Source of the DNA: Phenylobacterium sp. | Lineage (GTDB): Bacteria; Pseudomonadota; Alphaproteobacteria; Caulobacterales; Caulobacteraceae | NCBI RefSeq assembly: GCF_030679875.1 | Contig: NZ_JAUXSP010000002.1 | Location: forward strand, 228,916 to 292,915 | Reading direction: 5' to 3' | Length of the DNA stretch: 64,000 nt | In this document: positions 37,133-46,585 of the stretch, piece after piece | How positions within the stretch are numbered: position 1 is the first letter of the stretch | How the letters are laid out: the number at the start of each line of letters is the position of its first letter | Program-made: the position numbers and the translations under genes | The notes under the pieces: generated by a model | Databases searched by the model: none | Told to the model about the DNA's origin: nothing | Seen by the model: the letters and a program-made list of their open reading frames with translations, nothing else

Positions 37133-37819
37133 ATGAGCCAGGCTGAGTTCGCGGTCAACTTCTTCGTGGCGTTGTTCGCCCTGATCGATCCGATCGGGAA
37201 CGTCCCCCTGTTCGGCGCGGCGACCCAGGGCAGCAAGGGCCGCGATGCGCGGCTGGTGGCCGTCTATATCGCCCTCTTCATCCTTGGCTTCCTGACCTTC
37301 TTCTACTTTTCGGGCCTGGCGCTGCTGGCCTTCTTCGGCATCTCCCTGCCGGCCTTCCGGATCGCCGGCGGCATCATCCTGTTTCTGCTGGGCCTGGAGA
37401 TGGCTCGGGATGACTTCACCGCCACCTTCTCGGCCATGGCCGAGGGCGACGAAAACCCGAAGGGGCGGGCCGGGCGCAAGTTCGAGCGGCTGATCGTGCC
37501 CTTCGCCATGCCCCTGCTGATCGGACCCGGCGCCATTTCCTCGGTGGTCATCTACGCCAGCGAGGCCAAGGCCTTTGGCCTGACCGGGGCGGCCATCGGT
37601 GTGGGGGTGATCGGGGCCATCGCCCTTGTGACCATGCTCTGTTTCTGGGCCGCGCCCGTGATCAGCAAGATTCTCGGGCGGATCGGCATGACCATCGTCG
37701 TGCGCGTGCTGGGCCTCATCCTCTGCGCCATGGCGGTGCAGTTCGTCCTGGTGGGCATTGCCGACGCCACCAGCGGGGTGATCCTCAACGAGGCCGCCAA
37801 ACCCTATGTGTCTGAGTGA
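37133..37819 (+). CDS. MarC family (UPF0056) membrane protein
   Basis: A 228-residue integral membrane protein with six hydrophobic helices and family motifs FFVALFALIDPIGNVPLF near the N-terminus, RIAGGIILFLLGLEM and FAMPLLIGPGAISSVVIYA. MarC is no longer thought to confer multidrug resistance in E. coli; function unknown. TAGGAGCG is upstream. It is divergent from pyrF with 83 bases between them. Confidence 0.9.
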   Translation: MSQAEFAVNFFVALFALIDPIGNVPLFGAATQGSKGRDARLVAVYIALFILGFLTFFYFSGLALLAFFGISLPAFRIAGGIILFLLGLEMARDDFTATFSAMAEGDENPKGRAGRKFERLIVPFAMPLLIGPGAISSVVIYASEAKAFGLTGAAIGVGVIGAIALVTMLCFWAAPVISKILGRIGMTIVVRVLGLILCAMAVQFVLVGIADATSGVILNEAAKPYVSE

Positions 37820-37827
37820 TGCAAGGC

Positions 37828-38622
37828 TCAGGGCTTGCGGAAACGCCAGCCTTGGGACGCTGTCAGCGCCATGATCCAGGTGTCAGGCAGATGCTGGGCC
37901 AGAAGGACCAGGGTCTTGTTCACCGCGCCGGGCACGCAGACCGGCCGGTTGGCCTCCACCGCGGCGAGGCCGGCGGCGACGACGGTCTCGGCGTCCATCC
38001 ACAGCCAGGCCGGGGTGGCGCTGTCCAACGCATCGCGCATGCCATTGACGTCGTGAAACTCCGACCAGGTCAGTCCCGGGCACAAGGCGCTGACGTGAAC
38101 CCCAGACCCGGCGCATTCCAGATGAAGGCTCTGGGAAAAACGGACCAGGAAGCTCTTCTGCGCCCCATAAAGCCCCGCCCCACCCGCCACAAGGCCGGCC
38201 ACGGACGAGACATTGACGATGCGGCCAAACCCCCGCGCCGTCATGCCGGGGAGAAACAGGTGGGCCAGTTCGCACGGCGCGGTCAGCATGACCTGGAGGC
38301 TTGCGGCCTGATCGTCCCAGCTGTTGTCGCCAAAGGCGCCAGGAAGGCCATAGCCGGCATTGTTGATCAGCAGGTCGACCGTCCGCCCCTCAGCTGTCAG
38401 GGCGGCCTGGAGCGCCCGGGGCGCAGCCGGATCGGCCAGATCGGCGGCCAGGGTCAGCACCTCGATCCCATGACGCTCCCTCAGCTCGGCGGCCAGGGCG
38501 TCCAGGCGATCCAGCCGGCGGGCGGTGAGCGCCAGGTCATGGCCCTGGGCGGCCAGGCTTCGGGCGAAGGTGGCGCCGATGCCGGCCGAGGCGCCGGTCA
38601 CCAGGGCCAGTCGGCGAGCCAT
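37828..38622 (-). CDS. SDR family oxidoreductase (DltE/YqjQ-like)
   Basis: A 264-residue short-chain dehydrogenase. It has the cofactor motif TGASAGIGATFA, Arg-Arg after the second strand (ALTARRLDRL, NADP preference), NNAGYGLPG, NVSSVAGLVAGGAGLYGAQKSFL (catalytic Ser, Tyr, Lys) and CPGLTWSEF. The long C-terminal tail with VCVPGAVNKTLVLLAQHLP is typical of the DltE-like subgroup, whose substrates are unknown. GGAG precedes ATG 38622. It is convergent with marC, 8 bases apart. Confidence 0.87.
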   Translation of the reverse strand: MARRLALVTGASAGIGATFARSLAAQGHDLALTARRLDRLDALAAELRERHGIEVLTLAADLADPAAPRALQAALTAEGRTVDLLINNAGYGLPGAFGDNSWDDQAASLQVMLTAPCELAHLFLPGMTARGFGRIVNVSSVAGLVAGGAGLYGAQKSFLVRFSQSLHLECAGSGVHVSALCPGLTWSEFHDVNGMRDALDSATPAWLWMDAETVVAAGLAAVEANRPVCVPGAVNKTLVLLAQHLPDTWIMALTASQGWRFRKP

Positions 38623-38846
38623 CGGCGCTCCTGCAAGTATCTGCGGCCTGGCCACGATCGGCGCCGTCGAATGCAGAGGGTGACCAAGGACGCCGCGCGG
38701 GGCAAGCCGTCGTGCGACAGTCCGTCGAACGCCCCTACGATTGAACCCCATGCGGAAAGGGTGTATCGCGCCGGCCGCATCGTTGGGGCGCAGACGTCCT
38801 GTCTGGGATTACGAGATACCGCCCCCGCGGTCTCCGGAGAGTCTTG

Positions 38847-40763
38847 ATGAGTGAGCCGACCCCCTCGGCTGCCGAGGCGCATTCAGGTGCGTCCCACCCC
38901 AAGGCGGAAGGCTTCTGGGCGCTCGCCCTGGGCTCCGTCGGCGTCGTCTTCGGCGACATCGGAACGAGCCCCCTCTACGCCATGCGCGAGGCCCTGGCCC
39001 ACTCCCGCAGCGGTGGGACCGACGAGCTGGCGGTGTTTGGCGTCGTCTCCCTGATGGCCTGGGCGCTCATCCTGATCGTCTCTGTCAAGTATGTGATCTT
39101 CCTGCTGAACGCCGACAACAAGGGAGAAGGCGGCGCCCTGGCCCTGATGGCGCTCGCGCGCCGGTCGCTCGGGCGGCGGTCTGGGGCGATCCTGTTGCTG
39201 GGCATGATCGGGGCCGCGCTGTTCTATTCGGACGGCGTGATCACCCCGGCCCTGTCGGTGCTTTCGGCTGTGGAAGGGCTGAAGGTCGCGCCTGGGGTCG
39301 GATCGGCCCTCTCCCCCTTCGTGCTGCCGATTTCAGCGGGGATCCTGATCGCCCTGTTCATGGCCCAGTCCAGGGGGACCGCGAAGATCGGCCGCTACTT
39401 CGGCCCGATCACCGCCGTATGGTTCCTGACCCTGGGCGGCCTCGGAATCTATCATATCTTTGACGACCCGCGGATTCTGATGGGGCTGTCGCCTCACTAC
39501 GGTCTGCTGTTCATTCTGGACAACGGCTTCCTGGGATTTGTCATCCTGGGCAGCGTCTTCCTGGCGGTCACCGGCGCCGAGGCGCTCTATGCGGACATGG
39601 GTCACTTCGGCAAGGGCCCGATCCGCGCGGCCTGGATCGTCCTGGTGCTCCCCGCCCTGCTGCTGAACTACCTGGGGCAAGGCGCCCTGGTGCTGACCAA
39701 TCCCGAGGCCCGCATCAGCCCCTTCTATGAGATGATCCCGGAAGCCATCTTCTGGCCGGTCCTCATGCTGGCTACGGCGGCCACCGTGGTGGCGAGCCAG
39801 GCGGTGATCACCGGCGCTTTTTCGGTCACCCAGCAGGCGGTGCAGCTCGGCCTGCTGCCGCGGATCGACATCCGCCGCACCTCCGAAACCCAGGCCGGCC
39901 AGATCTATGTGCCGCAGGTCAACATGCTGCTGCTGGCGGGGGTGCTGCTGACGCTCGCCCTGTTCCAGAATTCGTCCAACCTGGCCTCCGCCTACGGGAT
40001 CGCGGTCTCTGGCACCATGTTCGTCAACACCCTGCTGCTGTTCGTGATCATCGGCGCGATGTGGAAGCGGCCCTGGTGGCAGGCCGCCCTGGTGGCCGGC
40101 AGCTTTGCGGCCATTGATCTGGTCTTCCTGTCGTCCAACCTGCTGAAGGTCTTCCAGGGCGGCTGGTTCCCCCTGGCCCTCAGCGGGGGCTTGGTCATCA
40201 TCATGTGGACCTGGATGCGCGGCGCCCAGATCCTCACCGACAAGACCCGCCGTGACAGCATCCAGCTCACCGAGTTGAGCGAGATCCTGAAGGCCCGGGC
40301 GCCGCACCGGGCGCCGGGGACCGCCATTTTCCTGACCTCGGATCCTGACGTCGCCCCAGTGGCCCTGATGCACAATCTCAAGCACAACAAGGTGCTGCAC
40401 CAGAAGAACGTCATCCTGACCGTCCGGACCGCCGAGACTCCCCGGGTCAAGGACGAGGACCGGATCAAGATCGAGCCGGTCAATGAGGACTTCAAGAAGG
40501 TCGTCGTCGCCTATGGCTTCATGGAGAGCCCCAACCTCCCCAAGGCGCTCGGCCTCTGCCGCAAGCTCGGGCTGAAGTTCGACATCATGGCCACCAGCTT
40601 CTTCCTGGGCCGCCGTTCGGTGGTGCCCTCGGCTCAGTCGGGCATGCCGCTCTGGCAGGATCGGCTGTTCATCTTCCTGATGCGCAACGCGGCCAATCCC
40701 ACCGACTTCTTCAAGATCCCGCCCGGCCGGGTGGTGGAGCTGGGCACGCAGGTCACGGTCTAG
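38847..40763 (+). CDS. kup: KUP family potassium uptake permease
   Basis: H+-coupled K+ importer of the inner membrane. The 638-residue protein has twelve hydrophobic helices over the first ~460 residues with the signature GVVFGDIGTSPLYAMREAL near the N-terminus, NKGEGGALALMAL, FYSDGVITPALSVLSAVEG and GAEALYADMGHFG, followed by a ~180-residue cytoplasmic domain. ATG 38847 (GGAGA upstream) is preferred to the TTG one codon earlier. It is monocistronic. Confidence 0.95.
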   Translation: MSEPTPSAAEAHSGASHPKAEGFWALALGSVGVVFGDIGTSPLYAMREALAHSRSGGTDELAVFGVVSLMAWALILIVSVKYVIFLLNADNKGEGGALALMALARRSLGRRSGAILLLGMIGAALFYSDGVITPALSVLSAVEGLKVAPGVGSALSPFVLPISAGILIALFMAQSRGTAKIGRYFGPITAVWFLTLGGLGIYHIFDDPRILMGLSPHYGLLFILDNGFLGFVILGSVFLAVTGAEALYADMGHFGKGPIRAAWIVLVLPALLLNYLGQGALVLTNPEARISPFYEMIPEAIFWPVLMLATAATVVASQAVITGAFSVTQQAVQLGLLPRIDIRRTSETQAGQIYVPQVNMLLLAGVLLTLALFQNSSNLASAYGIAVSGTMFVNTLLLFVIIGAMWKRPWWQAALVAGSFAAIDLVFLSSNLLKVFQGGWFPLALSGGLVIIMWTWMRGAQILTDKTRRDSIQLTELSEILKARAPHRAPGTAIFLTSDPDVAPVALMHNLKHNKVLHQKNVILTVRTAETPRVKDEDRIKIEPVNEDFKKVVVAYGFMESPNLPKALGLCRKLGLKFDIMATSFFLGRRSVVPSAQSGMPLWQDRLFIFLMRNAANPTDFFKIPPGRVVELGTQVTV

Positions 40764-40836
40764 GAACAGGGCTGGCCTGGACTCTGCGGGCCATACTGGG
40801 CCATGGGTCGGCGATCAGAACCGCAGGGAGAGACCG

Positions 40837-41202
40837 ATGAACTGGCTGGGCATTGTGGGCGACGCCCTGTGGATCGTCTCCCTGTCGATCATGGCCAGCG
40901 CCTCGCACAAGGCGTGGGGGCGCGTGCCGGCCGAAACCAAGATGCCGCTGCAGTTCGCCCGGGACGGGCGGGCCATGATGCGCATTCCGCGCCATATCGC
41001 CCTACTGCTGATCCCCGGCCTGGCCTTCCTGCTCAGCCTGGTCCTGCTCTGGCAGAACCGGGAGATCCCCCCAGGCACCCCAGACGCCTTGGTGCTGTTC
41101 GGTATTCGCGCCACCCTGGCGGGCCTCTTTGCGCTCTATCATCTGCGCTGGCTCAAGGCCGCCCTGGACCAGCTGGACCAGGAAGGCGCGCTTAGGTCTT
41201 GA
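40837..41202 (+). CDS. Small integral membrane protein of unknown function
   Basis: A 121-residue protein with about three hydrophobic segments (residues 3-22, 52-72, 83-102) and basic loops. I do not recognise a family. It has AGGGAGAGACCG before the ATG and good codon usage. It sits between kup and argG on the same strand; no functional link is evident. Confidence 0.75.
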   Translation: MNWLGIVGDALWIVSLSIMASASHKAWGRVPAETKMPLQFARDGRAMMRIPRHIALLLIPGLAFLLSLVLLWQNREIPPGTPDALVLFGIRATLAGLFALYHLRWLKAALDQLDQEGALRS

Positions 41203-41271
41203 ACGGGGCGACCGTTCGCCCTTAAAGCCGCGCCTGTTTCCTCCATCCTCCGATCCTCGAAAGACCTCGTC

Positions 41272-42504
41272 ATGGCCGCCGACAAGCCGATTAAGAAAGT
41301 CGTCCTCGCCTATTCCGGCGGCCTGGACACCTCGATCATCCTGAAGTGGCTGCAGACCGAATACGGGGCCGAGGTGGTCACCTTCACCGCCGACCTTGGC
41401 CAGGGCGAAGAGATCGAGCCGGCGCGGGCCAAGGCCCTGGCCGCAGGGGTGAAGCCGGAAAACATCTTCATCGAGGATGTCCGGGAGGAATTTGTCCGCG
41501 ACTTCGTCTTCCCGATGTTCCGCGCCAACACGGTCTATGAGGGCCAGTATCTGCTGGGGACCTCCATCGCGCGCCCCCTGATCGCCAAGCGGCAGATCGA
41601 GATTGCGCGCGCCACCGGCGCCGACGCCGTCAGCCATGGCGCCACCGGCAAGGGCAATGATCAGGTCCGCTTCGAGCTCGGCTACTATGCGCTGGAGCCC
41701 GACATCCATGTGATCGCGCCCTGGCGGGAGTGGGACTTTAAGAGCCGCGAGGCCCTGCTGGACTTCGCCGAGAAGCACCAGATCCAGATCACCAAGGACA
41801 AGCGCGGCGAGGCGCCCTTCAGCGTCGACGCCAACCTTCTGCACTCCTCCTCCGAGGGCAAGGTTCTGGAGGACCCGGCGGTGGAAGCCCCGGAATTCGT
41901 CCACATGCGCACCCTCTCGCCCGAGGATGCGCCGGACAAGCCGACGGTCATCACCATCGACTTCGAGAAGGGCGATCCCATCGCCATCGACGGCGAGGCC
42001 CTGTCGCCGGCCGCCCTGCTCACCCGCCTCAACCAGCTTGGCCACGACAACGGGATCGGCCGCCTGGACCTGGTGGAGAACCGCTTCGTCGGTATGAAAT
42101 CCCGGGGTGTCTATGAGACACCCGGCGGCACAATCCTGCTGGCCGCCCACCGGGGCATCGAGTCCATCACCCTGGACCGCGGCGCGGCTCACCTGAAGGA
42201 CGAGCTCATGCCCCGCTATGCGGAGCTGATCTACAACGGCTTCTGGTTCAGCCCGGAGCGCGAGATGCTGCAGGCCGCCATCGACCATTCCCAGGCCCAC
42301 GTGGCCGGTCAGGTGCGGGTGAAGCTCTACAAGGGCAATGTCACCGTCATCGGCCGCTCCAGCCCCTACTCGCTCTATGACCAGGAGCTGGTCACCTTCG
42401 AAGAGGGCAAGGTGGCCTACGACCAGCGCGACGCGGCGGGCTTCATCAAGCTCAACGCCCTGCGCCTGCGTGGGACCGCCAAACGCGATCGCCGCGGGCG
42501 GTAG
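41272..42504 (+). CDS. argG: Argininosuccinate synthase
   Basis: ATP-dependent condensation of citrulline and aspartate in arginine synthesis. It is a 410-residue type-1 enzyme with the P-loop [18 protein letters not shown], the substrate motif [13 protein letters not shown], and SPEREML near the C-terminus. A short GGGCG/CGCCC hairpin lies in the upstream gap (41209-41222). It ends 20 bases before the convergent alcohol dehydrogenase. Confidence 0.96.
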   Translation: MAADKPIKKVVLAYSGGLDTSIILKWLQTEYGAEVVTFTADLGQGEEIEPARAKALAAGVKPENIFIEDVREEFVRDFVFPMFRANTVYEGQYLLGTSIARPLIAKRQIEIARATGADAVSHGATGKGNDQVRFELGYYALEPDIHVIAPWREWDFKSREALLDFAEKHQIQITKDKRGEAPFSVDANLLHSSSEGKVLEDPAVEAPEFVHMRTLSPEDAPDKPTVITIDFEKGDPIAIDGEALSPAALLTRLNQLGHDNGIGRLDLVENRFVGMKSRGVYETPGGTILLAAHRGIESITLDRGAAHLKDELMPRYAELIYNGFWFSPEREMLQAAIDHSQAHVAGQVRVKLYKGNVTVIGRSSPYSLYDQELVTFEEGKVAYDQRDAAGFIKLNALRLRGTAKRDRRGR

Positions 42505-42523
42505 GTCGCGCCTGTCGGTGCTC

Positions 42524-43699
42524 TCAGGGCTTGAGCACCACCTTCACGCAGCCGTCCTGCTTGTCCCGGAAGGTCTTGTACATCTCCGGGCCCCGGCCGA
42601 GGGGCTCGGTATGGGTGATCAGGAAGGTGGGGTCGATCTCGCCGTCATCGAGCCGTCGTAGCAGGTCGTCGCTCCAGCGCCGGACATGGGTCTGGCCTGT
42701 GCGGAGGGTCAGGCCCTTGTTCATCATGGCGCCCAGAGGAATCATGTTGGCCAGCCCGCCATAGACGCCAGGGATCGACACCGTACCGGCCGCCTTGCAA
42801 GCCATGATCGCCTCACGTAGAGCCACCGGCCGTTCGGTCTCCAGCTTCAGGGCGGTCTGCACCCGGTCGATCATGCCGAGCAGCGGCGTCGGGCCATGGG
42901 CCTCCAGACCCACGGCGTCGATGCACTTTTCCGGCCCATGCCCGTCGGTCATGTCCTTGAGGGTCGGCAGCACCTTGTGCGCGCTGCGGTCGAGAACCTC
43001 GGCGCCCAGGCCTGAGGCCAGGGCCAGGCGCTCGGGCACGTCGTCGATGGCGATGACCCGCTTCGCGCCCTGCAGGATCGCCGATTGAATGGCGAACAGT
43101 CCCACCGGCCCACAACCCCAGACCGCCACCGTGTCGGTCGGCTGGATGTCGGCGAAGGCCGCGGCCTGCCACCCGGTCGGCAGGATGTCGCTGAGGAAGA
43201 GGTACTTCTCGTCGGCGCCGGTCTGCGGAATCTTGATCAGGGTGGTGGCGGCATAAGGGACGCGCAGATACTCCGCCTGCCCCCCGGCATAGCCGCCGGT
43301 AATGTGAGAATAGCCAAACAGCCCAGCGGTGGTGTCGCCGAAGAAGGCCTTGGCCAGGTCCGAATTCCGGTTGGTCGTCTGGCAGACGGAGAAGTTGCCC
43401 GCCTGGCACTGGTCGCAGACGCCGCAGGTCATCTGGAAGGGGACGACAACCCGGTCGCCCACCTTCAGGCCCTGGGCGCGGGCTTCGGGGCCCGCCTCCA
43501 CAACTTCGCCCATGGCCTCATGGCCCATGACGTCCCCGACGCACATGGTGGGCACCAGGCCGTTCATGAGGTGCAGGTCCGACCCGCAGATGCAGGTGGA
43601 GGTCACCCGGATGATGGCGTCCTTGGGGTCTTCGATGATCGGGTCCGGCACCTCCTCGCAGCGGAGGTCCTTCTTGCCTTGCCAGCAGATGGCTTTCAT
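42524..43699 (-). CDS. Zinc-dependent alcohol dehydrogenase, formaldehyde-dehydrogenase-like
   Basis: A 391-residue MDR-family enzyme. Catalytic zinc ligands are Cys in CICGSDLH, GHEAMGEV and a later Asp/Glu; the structural-zinc lobe is CGVCDQCQAGNFSVC. The NAD-binding motif is VWGCGPVGLFAIQSAI with acidic IDDVPER after strand 2. The long inserts match glutathione-independent formaldehyde dehydrogenase-type proteins (FdhA-like) that are widely annotated as threonine/alcohol dehydrogenases. The substrate is uncertain. The DUF gene is 12 bases upstream on the same strand, probably one operon. Confidence 0.9.
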   Translation of the reverse strand: MKAICWQGKKDLRCEEVPDPIIEDPKDAIIRVTSTCICGSDLHLMNGLVPTMCVGDVMGHEAMGEVVEAGPEARAQGLKVGDRVVVPFQMTCGVCDQCQAGNFSVCQTTNRNSDLAKAFFGDTTAGLFGYSHITGGYAGGQAEYLRVPYAATTLIKIPQTGADEKYLFLSDILPTGWQAAAFADIQPTDTVAVWGCGPVGLFAIQSAILQGAKRVIAIDDVPERLALASGLGAEVLDRSAHKVLPTLKDMTDGHGPEKCIDAVGLEAHGPTPLLGMIDRVQTALKLETERPVALREAIMACKAAGTVSIPGVYGGLANMIPLGAMMNKGLTLRTGQTHVRRWSDDLLRRLDDGEIDPTFLITHTEPLGRGPEMYKTFRDKQDGCVKVVLKP

Positions 43700-43711
43700 G
43701 GGGCGGTCCTC

Positions 43712-44272
43712 CTAGGCGCAGTTGCGCTTGACGTTGGTCATGCGGGCGGCGGTGATCACGTCCAGGGCGGTGACGGCCAGCACCACACCCAGGGCCAGTC
43801 GGGCGTTGCCCCGCTTGGGATTGCTGCGGCGGTTCAGGGCGCTGAGCACGGCGATATCGAACACGTCGCCCGCCACCCGCGCCCACAGCACGCCAGCCCG
43901 GGTCGGGTCGGAGAACAGACTCATGCCGGTGGCCATCTCCCGGGCGCCGAACAGTATCTGAGTGGTCTGGGGCGAGGTGTTCAGGCCGAGGAACCGCTGG
44001 ACCCCACGGGGGAAAAACAGGCCCCAGACCCCCAGGCCGATGGCGTTCTGACCCAGCATGAAGGAAATCTGCGGCGACAGGGCGGGCTTGGCCCGAACGC
44101 GGTCGGTGGCCAGGCGCATGCGGCCGCCCCCGGGCAAGGGCAGGGTGGTGCTGGGGGAGGCGTCCCAGGGCTCGCCCGCCGCCCAGCTTCGGGCGTCCTT
44201 GAGGGCGCCTACGGCCTTGCCGGCGCGGCGGCGCCAGGGGCTGTCGGTGTGGGGCGTGTGGACTGAGGACAC
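43712..44272 (-). CDS. Membrane protein cotranscribed with the alcohol dehydrogenase (DUF4267-like)
   Basis: A 186-residue protein. The N-terminal ~65 residues are polar and basic; the remainder has three to four hydrophobic helices (MLGQNAIGLGVWGLFF, ARVAGDVFDIAVLSAL, LALGVVLAVTALDVITA) with GAREMATGMSLF, resembling DUF4267. These proteins are often linked to FdhA-like alcohol dehydrogenase genes, as here. No enzymatic role is known. Confidence 0.75.
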   Translation of the reverse strand: MSSVHTPHTDSPWRRRAGKAVGALKDARSWAAGEPWDASPSTTLPLPGGGRMRLATDRVRAKPALSPQISFMLGQNAIGLGVWGLFFPRGVQRFLGLNTSPQTTQILFGAREMATGMSLFSDPTRAGVLWARVAGDVFDIAVLSALNRRSNPKRGNARLALGVVLAVTALDVITAARMTNVKRNCA

Positions 44273-44480
44273 GGGCCGGCTCCTGTATCGGTGACCCCCG
44301 ATAAACTCACCTCAGGCCCGTGATCGTTCCCGGAAAACCGGCGGAATCTCGGCAGAAGGCGGCGGCTGTTGGGCCCGGACGCCGGTTCTCGCCCAGCGCC
44401 GGTTCCGGTGGCGCTTGGCCCGTGCCACTGTGGCGCCAAGGCGCGAAGCTGCGCCGTCATCAACACAGGGGGAGTTCGCC

Positions 44481-44885
44481 ATGGGTCCGCACAGCTGGGT
44501 CGCGCTGGTCACCATCGCCGCCATACTGGTCTATTTCTGGATGGGCATCCGTGTCGCCGGCGCGCGCCGGACAAGCGGGATCGCCGCGCCGGCCATGACC
44601 GGGGATCCGGTGCTGGAGCGGCACGTGAGGGTCCAGGCCAACACCCTGGAATGGCTGCCCATCTTCCTGCCGGCCCTATGGCTGTTCGCCCTCTATTGGA
44701 ACGATCTGGTCGCCGCGGGGCTGGGGGTGATCTGGATCATCGGGCGCATCCTCTACGCTCTCGGCTATGTGGCCGATCCTGGAAAGCGCGAGCTCGGCTT
44801 CGTGATTCAGGCCCTGGCCGCCGCTGTCCTGCTGTTCGGCGCGGCGGGCAGGATCATCTGGACATTGGTCGTGATCGGGGCCTGA
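44481..44885 (+). CDS. MAPEG family membrane protein
   Basis: A 134-residue protein with four transmembrane helices and the MAPEG core ERHVRVQANTLEWLPIFLPALW (about residues 48-69), then IIGRILYALGYVADPGKRELGF. MAPEG members conjugate or isomerise lipophilic substrates with glutathione; bacterial ones are mostly uncharacterised. ATG 44481 has GGGGAG 9 bases upstream. It is convergent with the TauE/SafE gene. Confidence 0.88.
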   Translation: MGPHSWVALVTIAAILVYFWMGIRVAGARRTSGIAAPAMTGDPVLERHVRVQANTLEWLPIFLPALWLFALYWNDLVAAGLGVIWIIGRILYALGYVADPGKRELGFVIQALAAAVLLFGAAGRIIWTLVVIGA

Positions 44886-44896
44886 GGCTCCGTAGT

Positions 44897-45667
44897 CTAG
44901 AGGAACAACACCACCGCCTGCCAGACCGCGAGCGAGGTGACCAGGACGCCGACAAACCAGGTCAGGGCCCGGATGGGCAGCACCTTGGTCATCCAGCCTG
45001 CGAACGGCGCAGCGACCACACCGCCGGCGATCAGCCCAAGGACGGACCACATGTGGTCGCGTAGCCCCTCGGTCTCCCAGTGGCCTGTCAGTAGGGCTGA
45101 AAGGAAGGCCGCCGAAACGGCGGTGGCGACGAAGAACTCCGCCGCGTTGGTGGTGCCGATCGCCTTGCGGGGGTCAGCGCCCGAGCCGAGCAGGGTGGAG
45201 GTGACCACCGGCCCCCAGCCGCCGCCGCCGACGGCGTCGAAGAAGCCGCCCAGGACCCCAAGGGGCATGGGGCTTTTCCAGGAGAAGGGCTTGGGTCGCA
45301 CGCCCTTCCAGGCGCGGTAGAGGATCACCAGCCCCATGAGGCCGAGCCAGCCGACCACATAGGGCTTGATCGTGTCGCCATCGATCGAGGTCAGGAGGTA
45401 GGTGCCGACGACGCCGCCGATCACCCCACCGGCCGCCAGGAGGGCCAACAGGCGCCAGTTGATGTTCTTGTGCAGGGCGTGGGACACCGCCGACGCCGCC
45501 CCGGTGAAGACCTTGGCGGCATGCACGCTGGCTGAGGCGTTCGCCGGCGAGACACCCATGGCCAGCAGGGTGGTGGTCGAAACAACCCCGTAGGCCATGC
45601 CCAGAGCGCCATCCACCAGCTGCGCGGCGAAACCCACCGCCGCAAAAAGCATGAAGTCCGAATCCAT
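44897..45667 (-). CDS. TauE/SafE family sulfite/organosulfonate exporter-like permease
   Basis: A 256-residue permease with about seven or eight hydrophobic helices and TauE/SafE landmarks: AAQLVDGALGMAYGV, ASASVHAAKVFTGAASAVSH, GGFFDAVGGGGWGPVVTS and LLGSGADPRKAIGTTNAAEF. Related proteins export sulfite, sulfoacetate or other sulfur anions. A 16-bp perfect palindrome lies 14 bases before the ATG; no linked regulator is visible. Confidence 0.9.
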   Translation of the reverse strand: MDSDFMLFAAVGFAAQLVDGALGMAYGVVSTTTLLAMGVSPANASASVHAAKVFTGAASAVSHALHKNINWRLLALLAAGGVIGGVVGTYLLTSIDGDTIKPYVVGWLGLMGLVILYRAWKGVRPKPFSWKSPMPLGVLGGFFDAVGGGGWGPVVTSTLLGSGADPRKAIGTTNAAEFFVATAVSAAFLSALLTGHWETEGLRDHMWSVLGLIAGGVVAAPFAGWMTKVLPIRALTWFVGVLVTSLAVWQAVVLFL

Positions 45668-45681
45668 CCCAACCCCCGGGC

Positions 45682-45697
45682 TTCGCAGCGCTGCGAA
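45682..45697. promoter_or_regulatory. Perfect 16-bp palindrome upstream of the TauE/SafE gene
   Basis: TTCGCAGCGCTGCGAA, centred between the gene start (45667) and an A+T-rich stretch (45698-45740) that can supply -35/-10 elements reading leftward (TTCAAT, 18 bases, TAGGAT). With no loop, it suits a dimeric DNA-binding protein better than an RNA hairpin. A second imperfect dyad TCCTA/TAGGA lies at 45704-45722. Confidence 0.5.
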
Positions 45698-45998
45698 ATA
45701 CTATCCTAGTGTCTCAATAGGAATTAATTGAAATCTACAACGCCTGAATGTGCACGTCCTGAGCCAGAGGGGCGGTGTGAGTGGTTAAGGCCTCAATTTG
45801 GCTCCCGAAATGGCCGGAACCGGCCTGGGCCGCCCAAGGGGCGCGCACACGATAATGTCATCTGAAGTCTTGGACTTAGAGATGATCGGCCAAGCCGTGC
45901 GGGGCGCGGGAGTGGCCGGGCGACCAAAATTGCGCCACGGTGTTGGCCTAGTCTGCCGCAGAGCGTTCGGGGGACGTTCTTCAAGGAACGAGACGAAC
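45698..45998. other. Intergenic region upstream of the lipoprotein gene
   Basis: About 300 bases with no supported gene. The left ~60 bases are clearly A+T-richer than the genome and probably hold the leftward TauE/SafE promoter; a GATAATGTCATC stretch near 45852 may serve the rightward lipoprotein gene. Small open frames here lack ribosome-binding sites and good codon usage. Confidence 0.45.
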
Positions 45999-46574
45999 AT
46001 GAAAAGACTATCGGGTCCCGCTGTCGCCCTCGCCCTTCTGGCCGGGCTCAGCGCCTGCGCCACGGCCACGCCCTATCAGCCCAACCTTCCAGGCCAGGCG
46101 GTGTCGGGGGGCTATTCCGAGATGCGTGTGGAGCCCGACCGCTGGCGGGTCAGCTTCGCGGGCAACAGCCTGACCGGTCGCGAGACCGTGGAAGGCTATC
46201 TGCTGTATCGGGCGGCGGAGCTGACCGTTCAGCAGGGCTATGACGGGTTCTCCATCGTGACCCGAGCGACGGACCGCGACGCCCGGACCTACGTCCAGCC
46301 CGATCCGATCTATAATCCCTGGTATGGCCCCCGGTATTCCTACTGGCGGCCCCACTGGCGCTACTATTCAGCCCATAGCTGGCGCACCTGGGATCCCTAT
46401 TGGGGCGACCCCTTCTGGGCCGATCGGGTGGATGTCCGCACGGTCGAGCGGTTCGAGGCTACGGCCGAGATCGTCACCTACCGCGGCGCCAAGGCGCCGG
46501 GGGATCCCAACGCCTTCGACGCCCGCGCGGTTCTTCAGAACCTGGGTCCCAGGATCGTGCGTCCCGCGCCCTAA
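45999..46574 (+). CDS. CC0125/CC1285-type lipoprotein
   Basis: A 191-residue predicted lipoprotein: signal LSGPAVALALLAGLSAC with lipobox-like LSAC at about residue 20, then TPYQP, GGYSEMRVEPDRWRVSFAGNSLTGRETVEGYLLYRAAELT and GYDGFSIV, the hallmark of the Caulobacter CC0125/CC1285 lipoprotein family. The middle is aromatic (Trp/Tyr-rich, residues 105-150). The role is unknown; location is probably the periplasmic face of a membrane. AAGGAACG is upstream of ATG 45999. A repeat element and an intrinsic terminator follow. Confidence 0.88.
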   Translation: MKRLSGPAVALALLAGLSACATATPYQPNLPGQAVSGGYSEMRVEPDRWRVSFAGNSLTGRETVEGYLLYRAAELTVQQGYDGFSIVTRATDRDARTYVQPDPIYNPWYGPRYSYWRPHWRYYSAHSWRTWDPYWGDPFWADRVDVRTVERFEATAEIVTYRGAKAPGDPNAFDARAVLQNLGPRIVRPAP

Positions 46575-46585
46575 GTCCTGGAGCA

